In this document: piece after piece, positions 34,079 through 43,207 of the stretch
Numbering within the stretch: the stretch's first letter is position 1
Layout of the letters: the number at the start of each line of letters is the position of its first letter
Source of the DNA: Lachnospiraceae bacterium
Lineage (GTDB): Bacteria > Bacillota > Clostridia > Lachnospirales > Lachnospiraceae
Reading direction: 5' to 3'
DNA: 64,000 bases
NCBI GenBank assembly: GCA_003507655.1
Contig: DNUZ01000030.1
Location: 62,001 to 126,000 of the forward strand
Notes under the pieces: generated by a model
The model's database searches: none
Told to the model about the DNA's origin: nothing
What the model saw: the letters and a program-made list of their open reading frames with translations, nothing else
Translations under genes and position numbers: made by a program

Positions 34079-34717
34079 CTAGAATGTAAGTGTTCTTTTT
34101 TTGTTTTCTAATTTCTGTAAAACCTGATAGGGATTGATGGCATATTCTTTTCCGTTTTTATCATTTAGATAAATGCCAAAATGAAGATGCACATCAAAAT
34201 TTCCCGTGGTTCCTTCTATTTCACTATAGCCGGTATCTCCCATAAAGCCAATGACTTCCCCGGCACGGATCTGCTCTCCGATTTGGTATTCTTTCATATA
34301 ATCGGACAAGTGTGCATAGTAATAATAGACACCGGTTTTACTGCGTATGCCAAGCCGCCATCCGCCCTGGGGCAGCCAGCCGATCTTTTCTAAGGTACCG
34401 TCACAGACACTGACTACCGGATACACGCCCCTGTGGTTGTAGGATGCCATGATGTCACATCCTTCATGTCCTCTTTTTCCACCGTAGGTACGCTCCATCA
34501 TAAAGCTGTCTCCGTAAGAGACCGTCTTGCGTTCATCCCATTTTGACTCCGCTACCGGAAAATAGGATACTTCTTTTTTGATCGTATGGTAAGGGTCTTT
34601 GTATTCCGTAACAGTTCCCTTTTCTTTAGAAATCTGCAATATCTTCTGTACGCCTGCACTGTCAGCTGCAACAAGGCAGATAAACAGCAGGATCACTGCA
34701 AATTTTCGATACCACAT
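34079..34717 (-). CDS. M23 family metallopeptidase (LytM-like)
   Basis: This 212-residue protein has an N-terminal hydrophobic signal or anchor (residues 5-22) and a LytM/lysostaphin-type domain. Zinc and catalytic residues are H84 and D88 (HEGCD), H136 (YAHLS) and H177/H179 (DVHLHFG). It should act outside the membrane, either cutting peptidoglycan cross-links or, if degenerate in substrate binding, regulating another amidase. Located between pepD (3-base gap) and rsuA (7-base gap). Confidence 0.9.
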   Translation of the reverse strand: MWYRKFAVILLFICLVAADSAGVQKILQISKEKGTVTEYKDPYHTIKKEVSYFPVAESKWDERKTVSYGDSFMMERTYGGKRGHEGCDIMASYNHRGVYPVVSVCDGTLEKIGWLPQGGWRLGIRSKTGVYYYYAHLSDYMKEYQIGEQIRAGEVIGFMGDTGYSEIEGTTGNFDVHLHFGIYLNDKNGKEYAINPYQVLQKLENKKRTLTF

Positions 34718-34720
34718 AAA

Positions 34721-36169
34721 TTATTTTGCTCTTTTCAAAAACTCTAAAATGAATTTCCATACACGTTCGGTAGATGCGATCGAAAGTCTCTCTTTTGGTG
34801 TATGAATGTCAAAGTTATCCGGTCCGAATGAAACACAGTCCAGATTTTCAATCTTTTCGGAGAGGATTCCACACTCTAAGCCGGCATGGATTGCCTCGAT
34901 CTTTGGTTCTTTCTGATATAAATCCCGGTAAACATCTAAAACCAGTTCACGGACTTTAGAATCTTTTTTGTATTCCCATGCAGGATAATTACCGGTAAAG
35001 GTGACCGTACCGCCTAAGAACTCAGACAGATAAGAAAGACGATCCATCACTTCTTCTTTTCTGCTCTTGACGCTGCTTCTTACGGAAAATGATACGGAAA
35101 ATTCTTCCTCTGTCATTTTCATAATTCCGGCATTGAGTGAAGTCTCAGGAAGTCCCGGAATCTCCATATTCATATGCTGGATACCGTTTGGCATATTCCG
35201 CAGGAAGAAAAGGATTCTTGACTGGGAGCGGTAACCAAGTACCTGCGTCTTTTTTGTCCCGAGTTTTTCGGATTTTAATATGATATCAGGATCACTTGCC
35301 TGGTATTCTTTTTTCAGTATATGATTCAGTGCTAAAACCGCATCTTCTAACTTCTTCTCATCCTCCGGAGTGACTAAGATATCACAGATGCACTCTCTTG
35401 GAATGGCATTGTCTTTAAGACCACCGTTCAATGCACAGATGCCCATTTCTAAGGTATCATCTAAATGTTTTAAGACCCTTCCGATCTCTACAATGGCATT
35501 GGCACGTTCCTTGTCAATCTCACCACCGGAATGTCCGCCCATTAATCCGGTCAGGGTCAGACGATACTGTAAGCCCTCTGCTTCATCAAAGACTAACGGG
35601 AAACTGCACTCTGCCGTTACGCCGCCGGCACAGCTTGTTAAAAAGGTTCCTTCTACATCAGAGTCAATATTTAATACCTGATGTCCTTTTAACATGGAAA
35701 GGTCAATTTTTTCAGCACCAAGCATGCCGACTTCCTCATCTACGGTAAAGACGCACTCTAAACGTGGGTGTGCAATGTCATCCGAATCTAAAATGGCTAA
35801 GGAATAGGCAATGGCAATACCGTCATCGCCGCCTAAAGTTGTTCCTTTTGCCTTTACGAAGTCACCGTCGATAAAAAGACGCAGTCCCTCGTTCTCAAAG
35901 TCGATCTCTGTATCGTTTTCTTTTTCGCAGACCATATCTAAATGTCCCTGAAGGATGATTGGTTCTGCATTTTCATATCCGTCTGTGGCTTCTTTGATAA
36001 TGACCACATTATTATATGCATCCTGATAAGCCTCTAATTCCCGTTCTTTTGCAAAGTTCATGCAATAGTCACTGATGGCTTTTGTATGATAGGAACCGTG
36101 TGGGATCCCTGCAAGTTCCTCAAAATAATAAAATACTTTTTGTGGCTGCACATTTTCTAATACTCTCAT
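34721..36169 (-). CDS. pepD: Aminoacyl-histidine dipeptidase (PepD)
   Basis: This 482-residue zinc dipeptidase of the M20C family hydrolyses Xaa-His and other dipeptides. Metal-binding parts are LQGHLDMVCEK (His, Asp), LGGDDGIAIAY and TVDEEVGMLGA (Glu pair); a dimerisation lid domain follows. The ATG at 36169 follows AGGAGGTC; the longer frame at 36190 begins before that site. It is the first gene of an eight-gene leftward run ending at recU and is divergent from ylbJ across only 50 bases. Confidence 0.94.
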   Translation of the reverse strand: MRVLENVQPQKVFYYFEELAGIPHGSYHTKAISDYCMNFAKERELEAYQDAYNNVVIIKEATDGYENAEPIILQGHLDMVCEKENDTEIDFENEGLRLFIDGDFVKAKGTTLGGDDGIAIAYSLAILDSDDIAHPRLECVFTVDEEVGMLGAEKIDLSMLKGHQVLNIDSDVEGTFLTSCAGGVTAECSFPLVFDEAEGLQYRLTLTGLMGGHSGGEIDKERANAIVEIGRVLKHLDDTLEMGICALNGGLKDNAIPRECICDILVTPEDEKKLEDAVLALNHILKKEYQASDPDIILKSEKLGTKKTQVLGYRSQSRILFFLRNMPNGIQHMNMEIPGLPETSLNAGIMKMTEEEFSVSFSVRSSVKSRKEEVMDRLSYLSEFLGGTVTFTGNYPAWEYKKDSKVRELVLDVYRDLYQKEPKIEAIHAGLECGILSEKIENLDCVSFGPDNFDIHTPKERLSIASTERVWKFILEFLKRAK

Positions 36170-36219
36170 ATTCTGACCTCCTGAATTCATATCTTTCTTA
36201 ATTTTTAATATATTTAACT

Positions 36220-37140
36220 ATGAAAAAATCATACCTTATACTCTTACTTATCTTCATATTGTGTTACATGTTAATAGATCCCGTGCATGGAATGGAAGGC
36301 GTAAAAAATGGTCTTTTGCTCTGGTATGACCGCATTTTACCGGCACTACTGCCATTTTCCATTATCTCTTATATTCTGGTGGCATCGGATAATCTGTCTT
36401 TTTTCAGCAGGATCCTGCATCCTGTGATCAAAAAGCTCATTCCGGTATCGCCGGACGGTGTCTATCCGCTGTTAGCGGGATTTTTATTTGGCTTCCCGTT
36501 AGGAAGTAAAATCATCGGTCAGTTATCCGAAAACGGACAACTAAGATCATCGGAAGCACAGATCCTGCTCTCTGTCTGTAACAACATCAGTCCGGTCTTT
36601 ATTACCGGCTATATGGTACACCAGTGTATCGGATGTGATGCGTACATGCTGCCTGCGATCCTGTGCATTTATCTGCCGCCGCTTTTTTTTGCAGCTATCC
36701 GGCTGCGGTTTTTAAAAGGAACGGCTTCTGATAAAAAAAATGAGGCATCAAGATCTCAAATTACCTTTAAAATCATTGATGCCGGAATTATGAACGGTTT
36801 TGAAACCTTGCTCAAACTATGCGGTTACATTGTGATTTTTTCTATTCTATGCAAACCGCTTTCACTATTAAAAAACAGTATCCCCTTTGTCAGTCTGCTG
36901 TTTGGCAGTATCTTAGAAATTACGAACGGTATCTCCTGTATTGCCGGATATGGCTTTTCTAAAGAAATGATGTTCTTACTCTGTACCACCTGTACCTCTT
37001 TTGGAGGGATCTGTGGGATTGCCCAGACCAGTTCAATGATCTCAGACACGAACCTGTCTATGTCTGTTTATATCAGGGATAAACTGTTCTTTTCCGTTAT
37101 GACGTTCGGATGTGCTCTCTGTTACCTTTATCTATTATAA
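36220..37140 (+). CDS. ylbJ: YlbJ-like sporulation integral membrane protein
   Basis: This 306-residue polytopic membrane protein carries two nucleoside-recognition/Gate-like halves (YDRILPALLPFSIISYI and the FLFGFPLGSKIIGQL block; later ETLLKLCGYIVIFSIL). YlbJ is a SigE-dependent sporulation protein in Bacillus, where it lies beside coaD (ylbI) and rsmD (ylbH); here the same genes are found just downstream on the other strand, which supports the name. It is shorter than Bacillus YlbJ (about 400). No ribosome site is seen before the ATG (upstream is TTTAACT). Confidence 0.82.
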   Translation: MKKSYLILLLIFILCYMLIDPVHGMEGVKNGLLLWYDRILPALLPFSIISYILVASDNLSFFSRILHPVIKKLIPVSPDGVYPLLAGFLFGFPLGSKIIGQLSENGQLRSSEAQILLSVCNNISPVFITGYMVHQCIGCDAYMLPAILCIYLPPLFFAAIRLRFLKGTASDKKNEASRSQITFKIIDAGIMNGFETLLKLCGYIVIFSILCKPLSLLKNSIPFVSLLFGSILEITNGISCIAGYGFSKEMMFLLCTTCTSFGGICGIAQTSSMISDTNLSMSVYIRDKLFFSVMTFGCALCYLYLL

Positions 37141-37152
37141 TGATAACAGCGT

Positions 37153-37791
37153 CTACTGTAACAGATCTGCACTTACATCGATTTCCGGCAACTCCTCTGT
37201 GGACTGTTCTGCCGGCTGCTCTTTTGCTCCCTGCTCTTTGCTGTGTTCAATCTGTTCAGGAACAAGCTCTGCACGGTTAGCTGTAACAATATCTAAAAAG
37301 CCCTGCAAAGCACCGATCAGGCTTTCACTTCTGGCTTTGGAAGTCTCGATCGCACCTGTCAGGCTTGCTTCTAAATTTTTGAGCATATCATCGGTATAGG
37401 CAATGGCACTCATACGGATATTATTTGCATCATTTGTGGCATTGTCTAAGATATCCTGTGCCTGCTTTGTTGCGATCATAACAACCTCATTTGCCTGCGC
37501 ATATGCCTGCTGCATGATCTGATGCTCGCTGACTAATTCATCCGTCTTGATCTGTGCCTGAGCAATAATTGCCTCTGCCTTTGCTTTGGCATCCGCTAAA
37601 ATCGCCTCCTGATTGCTGATAATCTTCTGATAACGCTTGATCTCTTCCGGAGTCTTCATACGAAGTTCTGTTAAAAGTTCGTCAATCTCATCACGATTCA
37701 CAACGATCTTACTGCTGGAAAAATTATGAGGTTTACAATTGTCAATGTATTCTTCAATCTCATCAATGATCTGTTCAATCTTACTGCTCAT
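37153..37791 (-). CDS. Coiled-coil protein, V-ATPase subunit H/DivIVA-like, unknown function
   Basis: This 212-residue protein is almost wholly alpha-helical. Residues 60-150 form a long alanine- and glutamine-rich coiled coil (ADAKAKAEAIIAQAQ and similar) like the stalks of ATP synthase subunit b/V-ATPase subunit H; the start IEQIIDEIEEYIDNCK resembles DivIVA-type adaptors found in Clostridia next to coaD. The C-terminal tail is Glu/Gln-rich. It follows coaD by 11 bases. A scaffold role is possible; the gene has no firm function. Confidence 0.75.
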   Translation of the reverse strand: MSSKIEQIIDEIEEYIDNCKPHNFSSSKIVVNRDEIDELLTELRMKTPEEIKRYQKIISNQEAILADAKAKAEAIIAQAQIKTDELVSEHQIMQQAYAQANEVVMIATKQAQDILDNATNDANNIRMSAIAYTDDMLKNLEASLTGAIETSKARSESLIGALQGFLDIVTANRAELVPEQIEHSKEQGAKEQPAEQSTEELPEIDVSADLLQ

Positions 37792-37802
37792 GGTTTCACC
37801 CC

Positions 37803-38288
37803 TTATTTTTTGATATTATACTTCTCATAAATCCTATCCACAAACTGTTCCGGTACAAACTTAGAAATGTCGCCTCCATAGGAAGCAAACTCTTTCACGA
37901 TTGTGGAACTCAGATAGGAATACTGTAGATTCGTTGTTAAGAATATCGTCTCAATATCGGTATTCTCGATATGATTTGTCTGGGCAATCTGCAATTCATA
38001 TTCAAAATCCGTTACGGCACGCAGTCCGCGGACAATGATACTTGCATCGATTTCCCGCATATAATCAACCAAAAGTCCATCAAAAGAAGTAACCTCTACG
38101 TTCGGTAAGTCTTTTGTTAACTCTTTTAACATACTAACACGTTCCTCAACCGAAAACAATGATTTTTTTGCACTATTGTTTAAAACGCCGACAATCAGCT
38201 TGTCCACAATTTTAGAAGAACGCAGGATTATGTCTACATGTCCGTTAGTAACCGGATCAAAGCTGCCCGGATATATTGCTCTTTTCAT
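37803..38288 (-). CDS. coaD: Phosphopantetheine adenylyltransferase
   Basis: This 161-residue nucleotidyltransferase makes dephospho-CoA from 4'-phosphopantetheine and ATP. The signature [16 protein letters not shown] is in the first 22 residues and the C-terminal [13 protein letters not shown] is the second ATP site. Only 1 base separates it from rsmD, the order rsmD-coaD found in Bacillus. Confidence 0.97.
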   Translation of the reverse strand: MKRAIYPGSFDPVTNGHVDIILRSSKIVDKLIVGVLNNSAKKSLFSVEERVSMLKELTKDLPNVEVTSFDGLLVDYMREIDASIIVRGLRAVTDFEYELQIAQTNHIENTDIETIFLTTNLQYSYLSSTIVKEFASYGGDISKFVPEQFVDRIYEKYNIKK

Positions 38289-38289
38289 A

Positions 38290-38856
38290 TCAGTCCTCTT
38301 TCTGACCTGCCCGTTTTAAAAACAGATGCATATTGGTCTTGTATTTTTTCAGCTTCTCTACGGTAAAACCAAGCTCATGTATATAGTCAAATGTTGTCCG
38401 GTCTGACATCTCTACAATGATCAGGCTGTCTTCATCGATCAGCTTTGACGTTGCAAGATAGGTCAGCACTTCTTTTTCTAATTCCTTGCCATAAGGCGGG
38501 TCCATAAATACAATATCAAAATATTTGCGTCCCTCTAACTGACACAGTGCCGTCAGCACATCGGTCCTCATCAGTGTGGATTCCTCGGTAAACTTTGTAA
38601 AACGGATGTTTTCCTCGATACAGTCTGCCGCTTTTTTATTATTTTCCACAAATACGGCTTCATTCGCGCCACGGCTTAATGCTTCAAGTCCGATGGCTCC
38701 GCTTCCCGCAAACAGATCTAAAAAAGAAGCTCTTGGAACATCCATCTGGATGATGTTAAACAAAGTCTCTTTGATTCGGTCTGTAGTTGGTCTGGTGTCT
38801 TTTCCTTCAATCGTTTTCAGTGGAAGGCTTCTTGCTGTTCCTGCTATGATCCTCAT
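38290..38856 (-). CDS. rsmD: 16S rRNA (guanine(966)-N2)-methyltransferase
   Basis: This 188-residue SAM-dependent methyltransferase modifies 16S rRNA G966. It begins [13 protein letters not shown], with the SAM motif [19 protein letters not shown] and the catalytic DPPYGKE. The frame is open 29 codons further upstream, but the ATG at 38856 follows GAGGAG and overlaps the pncC stop by 4 bases, as expected for a coupled gene. Confidence 0.95.
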   Translation of the reverse strand: MRIIAGTARSLPLKTIEGKDTRPTTDRIKETLFNIIQMDVPRASFLDLFAGSGAIGLEALSRGANEAVFVENNKKAADCIEENIRFTKFTEESTLMRTDVLTALCQLEGRKYFDIVFMDPPYGKELEKEVLTYLATSKLIDEDSLIIVEMSDRTTFDYIHELGFTVEKLKKYKTNMHLFLKRAGQKED

Positions 38857-39341
38857 AGTATCTTCTCCTCTGTCAGCATTTTTTCTAAGAGTGAAAATGC
38901 TGCTGCTACTGCCTGCTGTCGTATTTCGGTGCGGCTGCCGCATCCGAGCATATGGTGTGTCAAAACGCTGTCATTGTAACAGCAGCCAAGATATACGTCT
39001 CCTACCGGATGCTCCTTCGTACCGCCGTCCGGTCCTGCAACGCCTGTGGATGAAAGGGCAATCGTGGTATGAGCCGTTCTTGCGGCACCCGTAGCCATCT
39101 CGGCAGCCGTCTGGCTGCTGACTACCCCATGATCGGAAATGGTTTTGGGGGCAACCCCTAACAGTCGTTCCTTTGCATCATTGGAATAGGTAACATATCC
39201 CTCGTGAAAAATCTCAGATACGCCCGGAATATCCACGATCGCAGATGCGATCAGCCCACCGGTACAGGATTCCGCAGTTGTAATCGTTAATTTTTTGTCA
39301 ATCAAAAATTCTACTATCTCTTCTATGGATTTATTCATCAT
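38853..39341 (-). CDS. pncC: CinA C-terminal-domain nicotinamide-nucleotide amidohydrolase
   Basis: This 162-residue protein is the stand-alone CinA C-terminal domain, which deamidates nicotinamide mononucleotide and so feeds NAD recycling. Motifs are TTAESCTGGL, EGYVTYSNDAK and STGVAGPDGGT. It is not a truncated CinA: the length and clean start match independent PncC proteins. It lies between pgsA and rsmD. The ribosome site is weak. Confidence 0.93.
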   Translation of the reverse strand: MMNKSIEEIVEFLIDKKLTITTAESCTGGLIASAIVDIPGVSEIFHEGYVTYSNDAKERLLGVAPKTISDHGVVSSQTAAEMATGAARTAHTTIALSSTGVAGPDGGTKEHPVGDVYLGCCYNDSVLTHHMLGCGSRTEIRQQAVAAAFSLLEKMLTEEKIL

Positions 39342-39375
39342 TGCCGTTCGGTTTTATTTTTTATTTTAGTTCCTG

Positions 39376-39918
39376 TTATTTCTGCTCTTTTAATACCTGC
39401 TTATTTTTTGCAATGTAATCGATCAGAGAAACGACCGTTAGGATCAATGCAATATAAGTCAGTGCTGTTGCAAGCATCTGGAAATAACGATTCTGGAAAT
39501 CTAAGATCAATGCGATGATCATAAGCATCTGGAAAGTGGTTTTAAATTTGCCCCAGTAACTTGCAGCAATGACAATACCGTTATCCGATGCCACTAAACG
39601 GAATCCGCTGATGATAAACTCTCTTGCAATGATCACAATAACGATCCATGCTGCTAACCGGTCGATCTCCACAAGACAGATCATGGCAGAACATACTAAC
39701 AGTTTATCTGCTAACGGGTCCATAAATTTCCCGAAATTTGTCACAAGGTTGTATTTTCTTGCAATTTTTCCGTCTGCCATATCGGTCAGACTCGCCACGA
39801 TAAAGATGGCGGTTGCAATGTATTTTCCATATTCCGGAAAATATGGTGCAAGTAAAAAGAATACAAAAAATGGAATTAATATCACTCGAAATATCGTCAG
39901 TTTATTTGGTAAATTCAT
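39376..39918 (-). CDS. pgsA: CDP-diacylglycerol-glycerol-3-phosphate 3-phosphatidyltransferase
   Basis: This 180-residue membrane enzyme makes phosphatidylglycerol phosphate. The CDP-alcohol phosphotransferase motif is complete: DMADGKIARKYN followed by FGKFMDPLADKLL. About five hydrophobic helices are visible. It overlaps the rimO stop by 4 bases, a common rimO-pgsA pair in Firmicutes. Confidence 0.95.
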   Translation of the reverse strand: MNLPNKLTIFRVILIPFFVFFLLAPYFPEYGKYIATAIFIVASLTDMADGKIARKYNLVTNFGKFMDPLADKLLVCSAMICLVEIDRLAAWIVIVIIAREFIISGFRLVASDNGIVIAASYWGKFKTTFQMLMIIALILDFQNRYFQMLATALTYIALILTVVSLIDYIAKNKQVLKEQK

Positions 39919-41237
39919 GCAATCTCTCCTATCAAATCGTATTCATAAGCTCCGGTTACCCTTACCTTTACAAAATCTCCACTCATCAGGGTTTCATCTG
40001 TATCAATAAAAATGTAACCGTCGATATCCGGTGCGTCCCGGTAAGTTCTTCCCACATAGGTGTTTTCACCGGAAACCTGACCTTCGATCATACAATAGAG
40101 TTCCCTTCCGATCATGCGCTCGTTGGCATCTATGATGATTTCTTCCTGAAGCTCCATGACTTCCCGCTGCCACACGCTCTTTTGTTCTTCATCTACCTGA
40201 TCGTCAAAAGCTGCTGCCGGAGTATCTTCCTCCGGGGAATAAGTAAATGCACCAAGACGGTCAAATTCCATCTCATTGATAAAATACATCAGTGATTCAT
40301 GCTCTTTTTCCGTCTCTCCCGGGAAACCACAGATCAGTGTGGTTCGGAGTGCAATATCCGGGATCTCTGTTCGAAGTTTTGTGACAATACTACGTAAATC
40401 CGCCTGTGAAGTTCTTCTTCCCATGCGTTTTAAGATCATATCATCGGCATGCTGGATCGGCAGATCTAAGTAGTGGCAGACTTTCTCATTGCGTTTTATG
40501 GAAGCGATCAATTTATCGTCAATCTCTTCCGGATAACAGTAAAGGATCCTGATCCAGTAGATTCCTTCTATTTTATTCAGTTCATCTAAAAGTCTGTACA
40601 GAGATTTTTCTCCATACAGGTCGATACCGTAAAGAGTGGTCTCCTGTGCAACCAGGATCAGTTCCTTTACGCCCTGTGCCGCTAACTCTTTTGCAGATTC
40701 CACTAATTCTTCGATCGGGATACTGCGGTACTCGCCACGGATTTTGGGGATAATGCAGTAAGTACAATGCTTGTTGCAGCCTTCTGCGATTTTTAAATGG
40801 GCATAATGTCCTCCCGTGGTCAGGGAACGTTTTGCGGAAACGGCTGGAAGTCCCTCTAAGGTCTTAAAATTCTCATAATGACTGCCGCCTAAAACATTTT
40901 TTACGGCTTCTGCAATGGCATCGTAAGAATTCGTTCCAAGGATGGCATCCACCTGCGGGATCTCTTTTTCGATTTCTTCCTGATAACGCTGTGCTAAACA
41001 TCCTGTTACGATCAGCGCTTTGCAGTTCCCGGATTCGCGGTACTCTGCCATTTCTAAAATGGTATTAATGCTTTCTTCTTTGGCATCGTTGATAAAACAA
41101 CAGGTGTTGATCACAATGATATCTGCCTCCTGCTCATCATCCGTAAAGGCATAGCCCTCATTGCCAAGGATACCAAGCATATACTCCGTATCTACGAGAT
41201 TCTTATCACATCCGAGAGATACAAACAGAATTTTCAT
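39915..41237 (-). CDS. rimO: Ribosomal protein S12 methylthiotransferase RimO
   Basis: This 440-residue radical SAM enzyme adds a methylthio group to an Asp of ribosomal protein uS12. It has the N-terminal UPF0004 domain with cysteines in SLGCDKN and NTCCFIN, the radical SAM motif GCNKHCTYCIIPK, and a C-terminal TRAM domain (about residues 370-440). It shares one base with the rpoZ stop (TAATG pattern). Confidence 0.95.
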   Translation of the reverse strand: MKILFVSLGCDKNLVDTEYMLGILGNEGYAFTDDEQEADIIVINTCCFINDAKEESINTILEMAEYRESGNCKALIVTGCLAQRYQEEIEKEIPQVDAILGTNSYDAIAEAVKNVLGGSHYENFKTLEGLPAVSAKRSLTTGGHYAHLKIAEGCNKHCTYCIIPKIRGEYRSIPIEELVESAKELAAQGVKELILVAQETTLYGIDLYGEKSLYRLLDELNKIEGIYWIRILYCYPEEIDDKLIASIKRNEKVCHYLDLPIQHADDMILKRMGRRTSQADLRSIVTKLRTEIPDIALRTTLICGFPGETEKEHESLMYFINEMEFDRLGAFTYSPEEDTPAAAFDDQVDEEQKSVWQREVMELQEEIIIDANERMIGRELYCMIEGQVSGENTYVGRTYRDAPDIDGYIFIDTDETLMSGDFVKVRVTGAYEYDLIGEIA

Positions 41238-41491
41238 TATACTTCCTCTTCTTCCTCGTTGTCATCTCCGATAATCTTTACTTTTCCTTCGTATAACTCC
41301 TGCACTGCAGTAGAAAGCGGTTTCTTTCCGGCTGCTCCTTCTACTAACGGCTCATCTCCTGCGATGATCTGTCTTGCACGTTTCGAAGCGGCGATTACGA
41401 TGGAATAACGGCTGTTAACAACCGGTTCCTCTCCAAACTCCACACCACTGTTCATTACTTTCATTAAGTCTACATAAGATGGATGTATCAT
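41237..41491 (-). CDS. rpoZ: DNA-directed RNA polymerase omega subunit
   Basis: This 84-residue protein helps assemble RNA polymerase. Recognisable elements are MIHPSYVDLM at the start and NSRYSIVIAASKRARQI, the conserved omega core; the C-terminus is acidic. It lies 2 bases after gmk, the typical yicC-gmk-rpoZ order in Firmicutes. Confidence 0.94.
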   Translation of the reverse strand: MIHPSYVDLMKVMNSGVEFGEEPVVNSRYSIVIAASKRARQIIAGDEPLVEGAAGKKPLSTAVQELYEGKVKIIGDDNEEEEEV

Positions 41492-41493
41492 AG

Positions 41494-42135
41494 TTATTCT
41501 CCTTTCAAAAATCCCTTTAATTCTTCACGCATCTGTGTAATCGCTTTTTCATTTCTTGCAATCGTAAGATGCTCGTTTCTTATCATCTGGTGTACTTCTT
41601 CGACACAGATGTCTAAATCATCATTGATGACTAAATAGTCATAATTTTCAATGCCCTCGGCTTCTTCGCACGCACGGCTTAAACGCTTGTTGATGATCTC
41701 CATATCCTCTGTGCCCCTGCCGATCAGCCGTTCTTTTAAGATTTCGGCGGATGGCGGTGTTACAAAAAGAAGCAAGGTCTGCGGGAACTGTTTTTTGACT
41801 TTTAAAGCGCCCTGTATCTCAATTTCTAAGATGACATCTTTGCCGTCAGCTAACTGCTTTTCCACATAGGCTTTTGGTGTGCCGTAATAGTTGTCAACAT
41901 ACTGTGCATATTCAAGCAGTTCGCCGTCTGCGATCATCTGCTCAAATTCTTTGGTTTCTTTAAAAAAATATTCTACGCCGTCTGTTTCGCCTTCTCTTGG
42001 CTGTCTTGTCGTTGCCGAAATGGAAAGTGCGTATTGCTCAGGATACTTTTTTAAAAGTTCTTTCATAATCGTTCCCTTTCCTGAGCCGGAAAAGCCGGAA
42101 ACGACAACTAATATTCCTTTTTTTTCTAAATTCAT
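41494..42135 (-). CDS. gmk: Guanylate kinase
   Basis: This 213-residue kinase phosphorylates GMP to GDP. P-loop FSGSGKGT in the first 25 residues, GMP-binding TTRQPREGETDGVEYFF and the lid GRGTEDMEIINKRL. Full length. It is located between yicC and rpoZ; remA (ylzA), which Bacillus has between yicC and gmk, is absent from the 34-base gap. Confidence 0.97.
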   Translation of the reverse strand: MNLEKKGILVVVSGFSGSGKGTIMKELLKKYPEQYALSISATTRQPREGETDGVEYFFKETKEFEQMIADGELLEYAQYVDNYYGTPKAYVEKQLADGKDVILEIEIQGALKVKKQFPQTLLLFVTPPSAEILKERLIGRGTEDMEIINKRLSRACEEAEGIENYDYLVINDDLDICVEEVHQMIRNEHLTIARNEKAITQMREELKGFLKGE

Positions 42136-42169
42136 CGTATTTTCCTCTTCAAATATCGGTTATGTAAAG

Positions 42170-43048
42170 CTATTCAATGTTCTGGATCTGTTCTCTGACC
42201 TTCTCAATGTTCGTCTTCAGTTCAATACCGGTATCTGAAATGGCAAGGTCGTTTGCTTTGGATAAGATCGTATTTGCCTCGCGGTTCATCTCCTGGGCAA
42301 TAAAATCTAATTTTCTTCCAATGCTGCCGCCTTCTTCTAAGGCATCCTTGGTACCCTGTATATGGCTTCTTAAGCGTACGGTCTCTTCGTCTACACAGAT
42401 CTTATCTGCATAGATCGTAACCTCTGCCGCAATCCTGCCGTCATCGATCTGCGTATCTTCTAACAGCTCTTTGACCTTAGCTTCGAGCCTGCTGCGGTAA
42501 TCACTGAGGATCTGTGGGGAACGCTCCTCGATAAAATCTACGTTCTTTAACATTTCATCGAGTTTTTCCACTAAATCTTTCTTTAAATTCTCTCCCTCAG
42601 TAATCCGCGATGCAACAAACTGTTCGCATGCCTGTCTGAGTGCTTTTTCTAAAACGCTCCAGAGTTCTTTTTCATCGACATCCTGTTCTTCCATCGTGAA
42701 CACTTCCGGATATTTTGACAATTTGCCGACGGTAATATCGTTTTGCAGATCAAACTGTTCTGCCATGGCGTTCAGATGTGTTAAGTATTCTCGGGCAATC
42801 TCTTCGTTATACTTCAAAGCTACATTGTTCTCGTTGTAGTCTTCGTAAGTGATAAAGACATCGACCTTGCCCCTTTGCATGTATTCTTTTAGGAGATTAC
42901 GGATGGTACTTTCAAAAAAGCCCAATTTCTTTGGCATCTTGATATTGACGTCAAAGTACCGGTGGTTGACGGATTTGATCTCAACCGTAAACTTCCGGTT
43001 TTCCTCCATAACCTCTGCCCGGCCAAAACCGGTCATACTTTTGATCAT
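42170..43048 (-). CDS. yicC: YicC family endoribonuclease
   Basis: This 292-residue protein starts IKSMTGFGRAE and ends with the DUF1732 block (GRKLDFIAQEMNREANTILSKA, cited here as GRKLDFIAQEMNRE and ANTILSKA). YicC proteins are reported to be RNA-cleaving enzymes that act in RNA turnover. The frame is open 43 codons upstream, but the ATG at 43048 follows AGGAGG by 5 bases and gives the universal N-terminus. First gene of the yicC-gmk-rpoZ-rimO-pgsA run. Confidence 0.93.
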   Translation of the reverse strand: MIKSMTGFGRAEVMEENRKFTVEIKSVNHRYFDVNIKMPKKLGFFESTIRNLLKEYMQRGKVDVFITYEDYNENNVALKYNEEIAREYLTHLNAMAEQFDLQNDITVGKLSKYPEVFTMEEQDVDEKELWSVLEKALRQACEQFVASRITEGENLKKDLVEKLDEMLKNVDFIEERSPQILSDYRSRLEAKVKELLEDTQIDDGRIAAEVTIYADKICVDEETVRLRSHIQGTKDALEEGGSIGRKLDFIAQEMNREANTILSKANDLAISDTGIELKTNIEKVREQIQNIE

Positions 43049-43120
43049 AAAAGCCTCCTGTCTGATTTCTTCTGTGCATCTCTCTATCCGTCTTGCGATA
43101 CCTGTATGCATAGATACTTT

Positions 43121-43149
43121 ATTATATACAAAAATGAAGGGTTCGTCAA
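43121..43149 (-). promoter_or_regulatory. SigA-type promoter of the yicC-gmk-rpoZ operon
   Basis: Read on the - strand: -35 TTGACG (43144-43149), 17-base spacer, perfect -10 TATAAT (43121-43126). The leader to yicC is about 65 bases. Confidence 0.85.
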
Positions 43150-43207
43150 ATATTCTTGACTTTTTTCCTGTCAACAATTAGGCTAGGAAGGAAGGAGGTA
43201 TGACACC

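Noticed and set aside
37141..37152. Terminator between ylbJ and the coiled-coil gene
   Set aside because: Only 12 bases separate the genes and only a four-base ACAG/CTGT pairing without T-run is seen.
38853..39341. Truncated cinA pseudogene
   Set aside because: The 162-residue single-domain form is a normal stand-alone PncC protein with intact motifs and a coupled neighbour.
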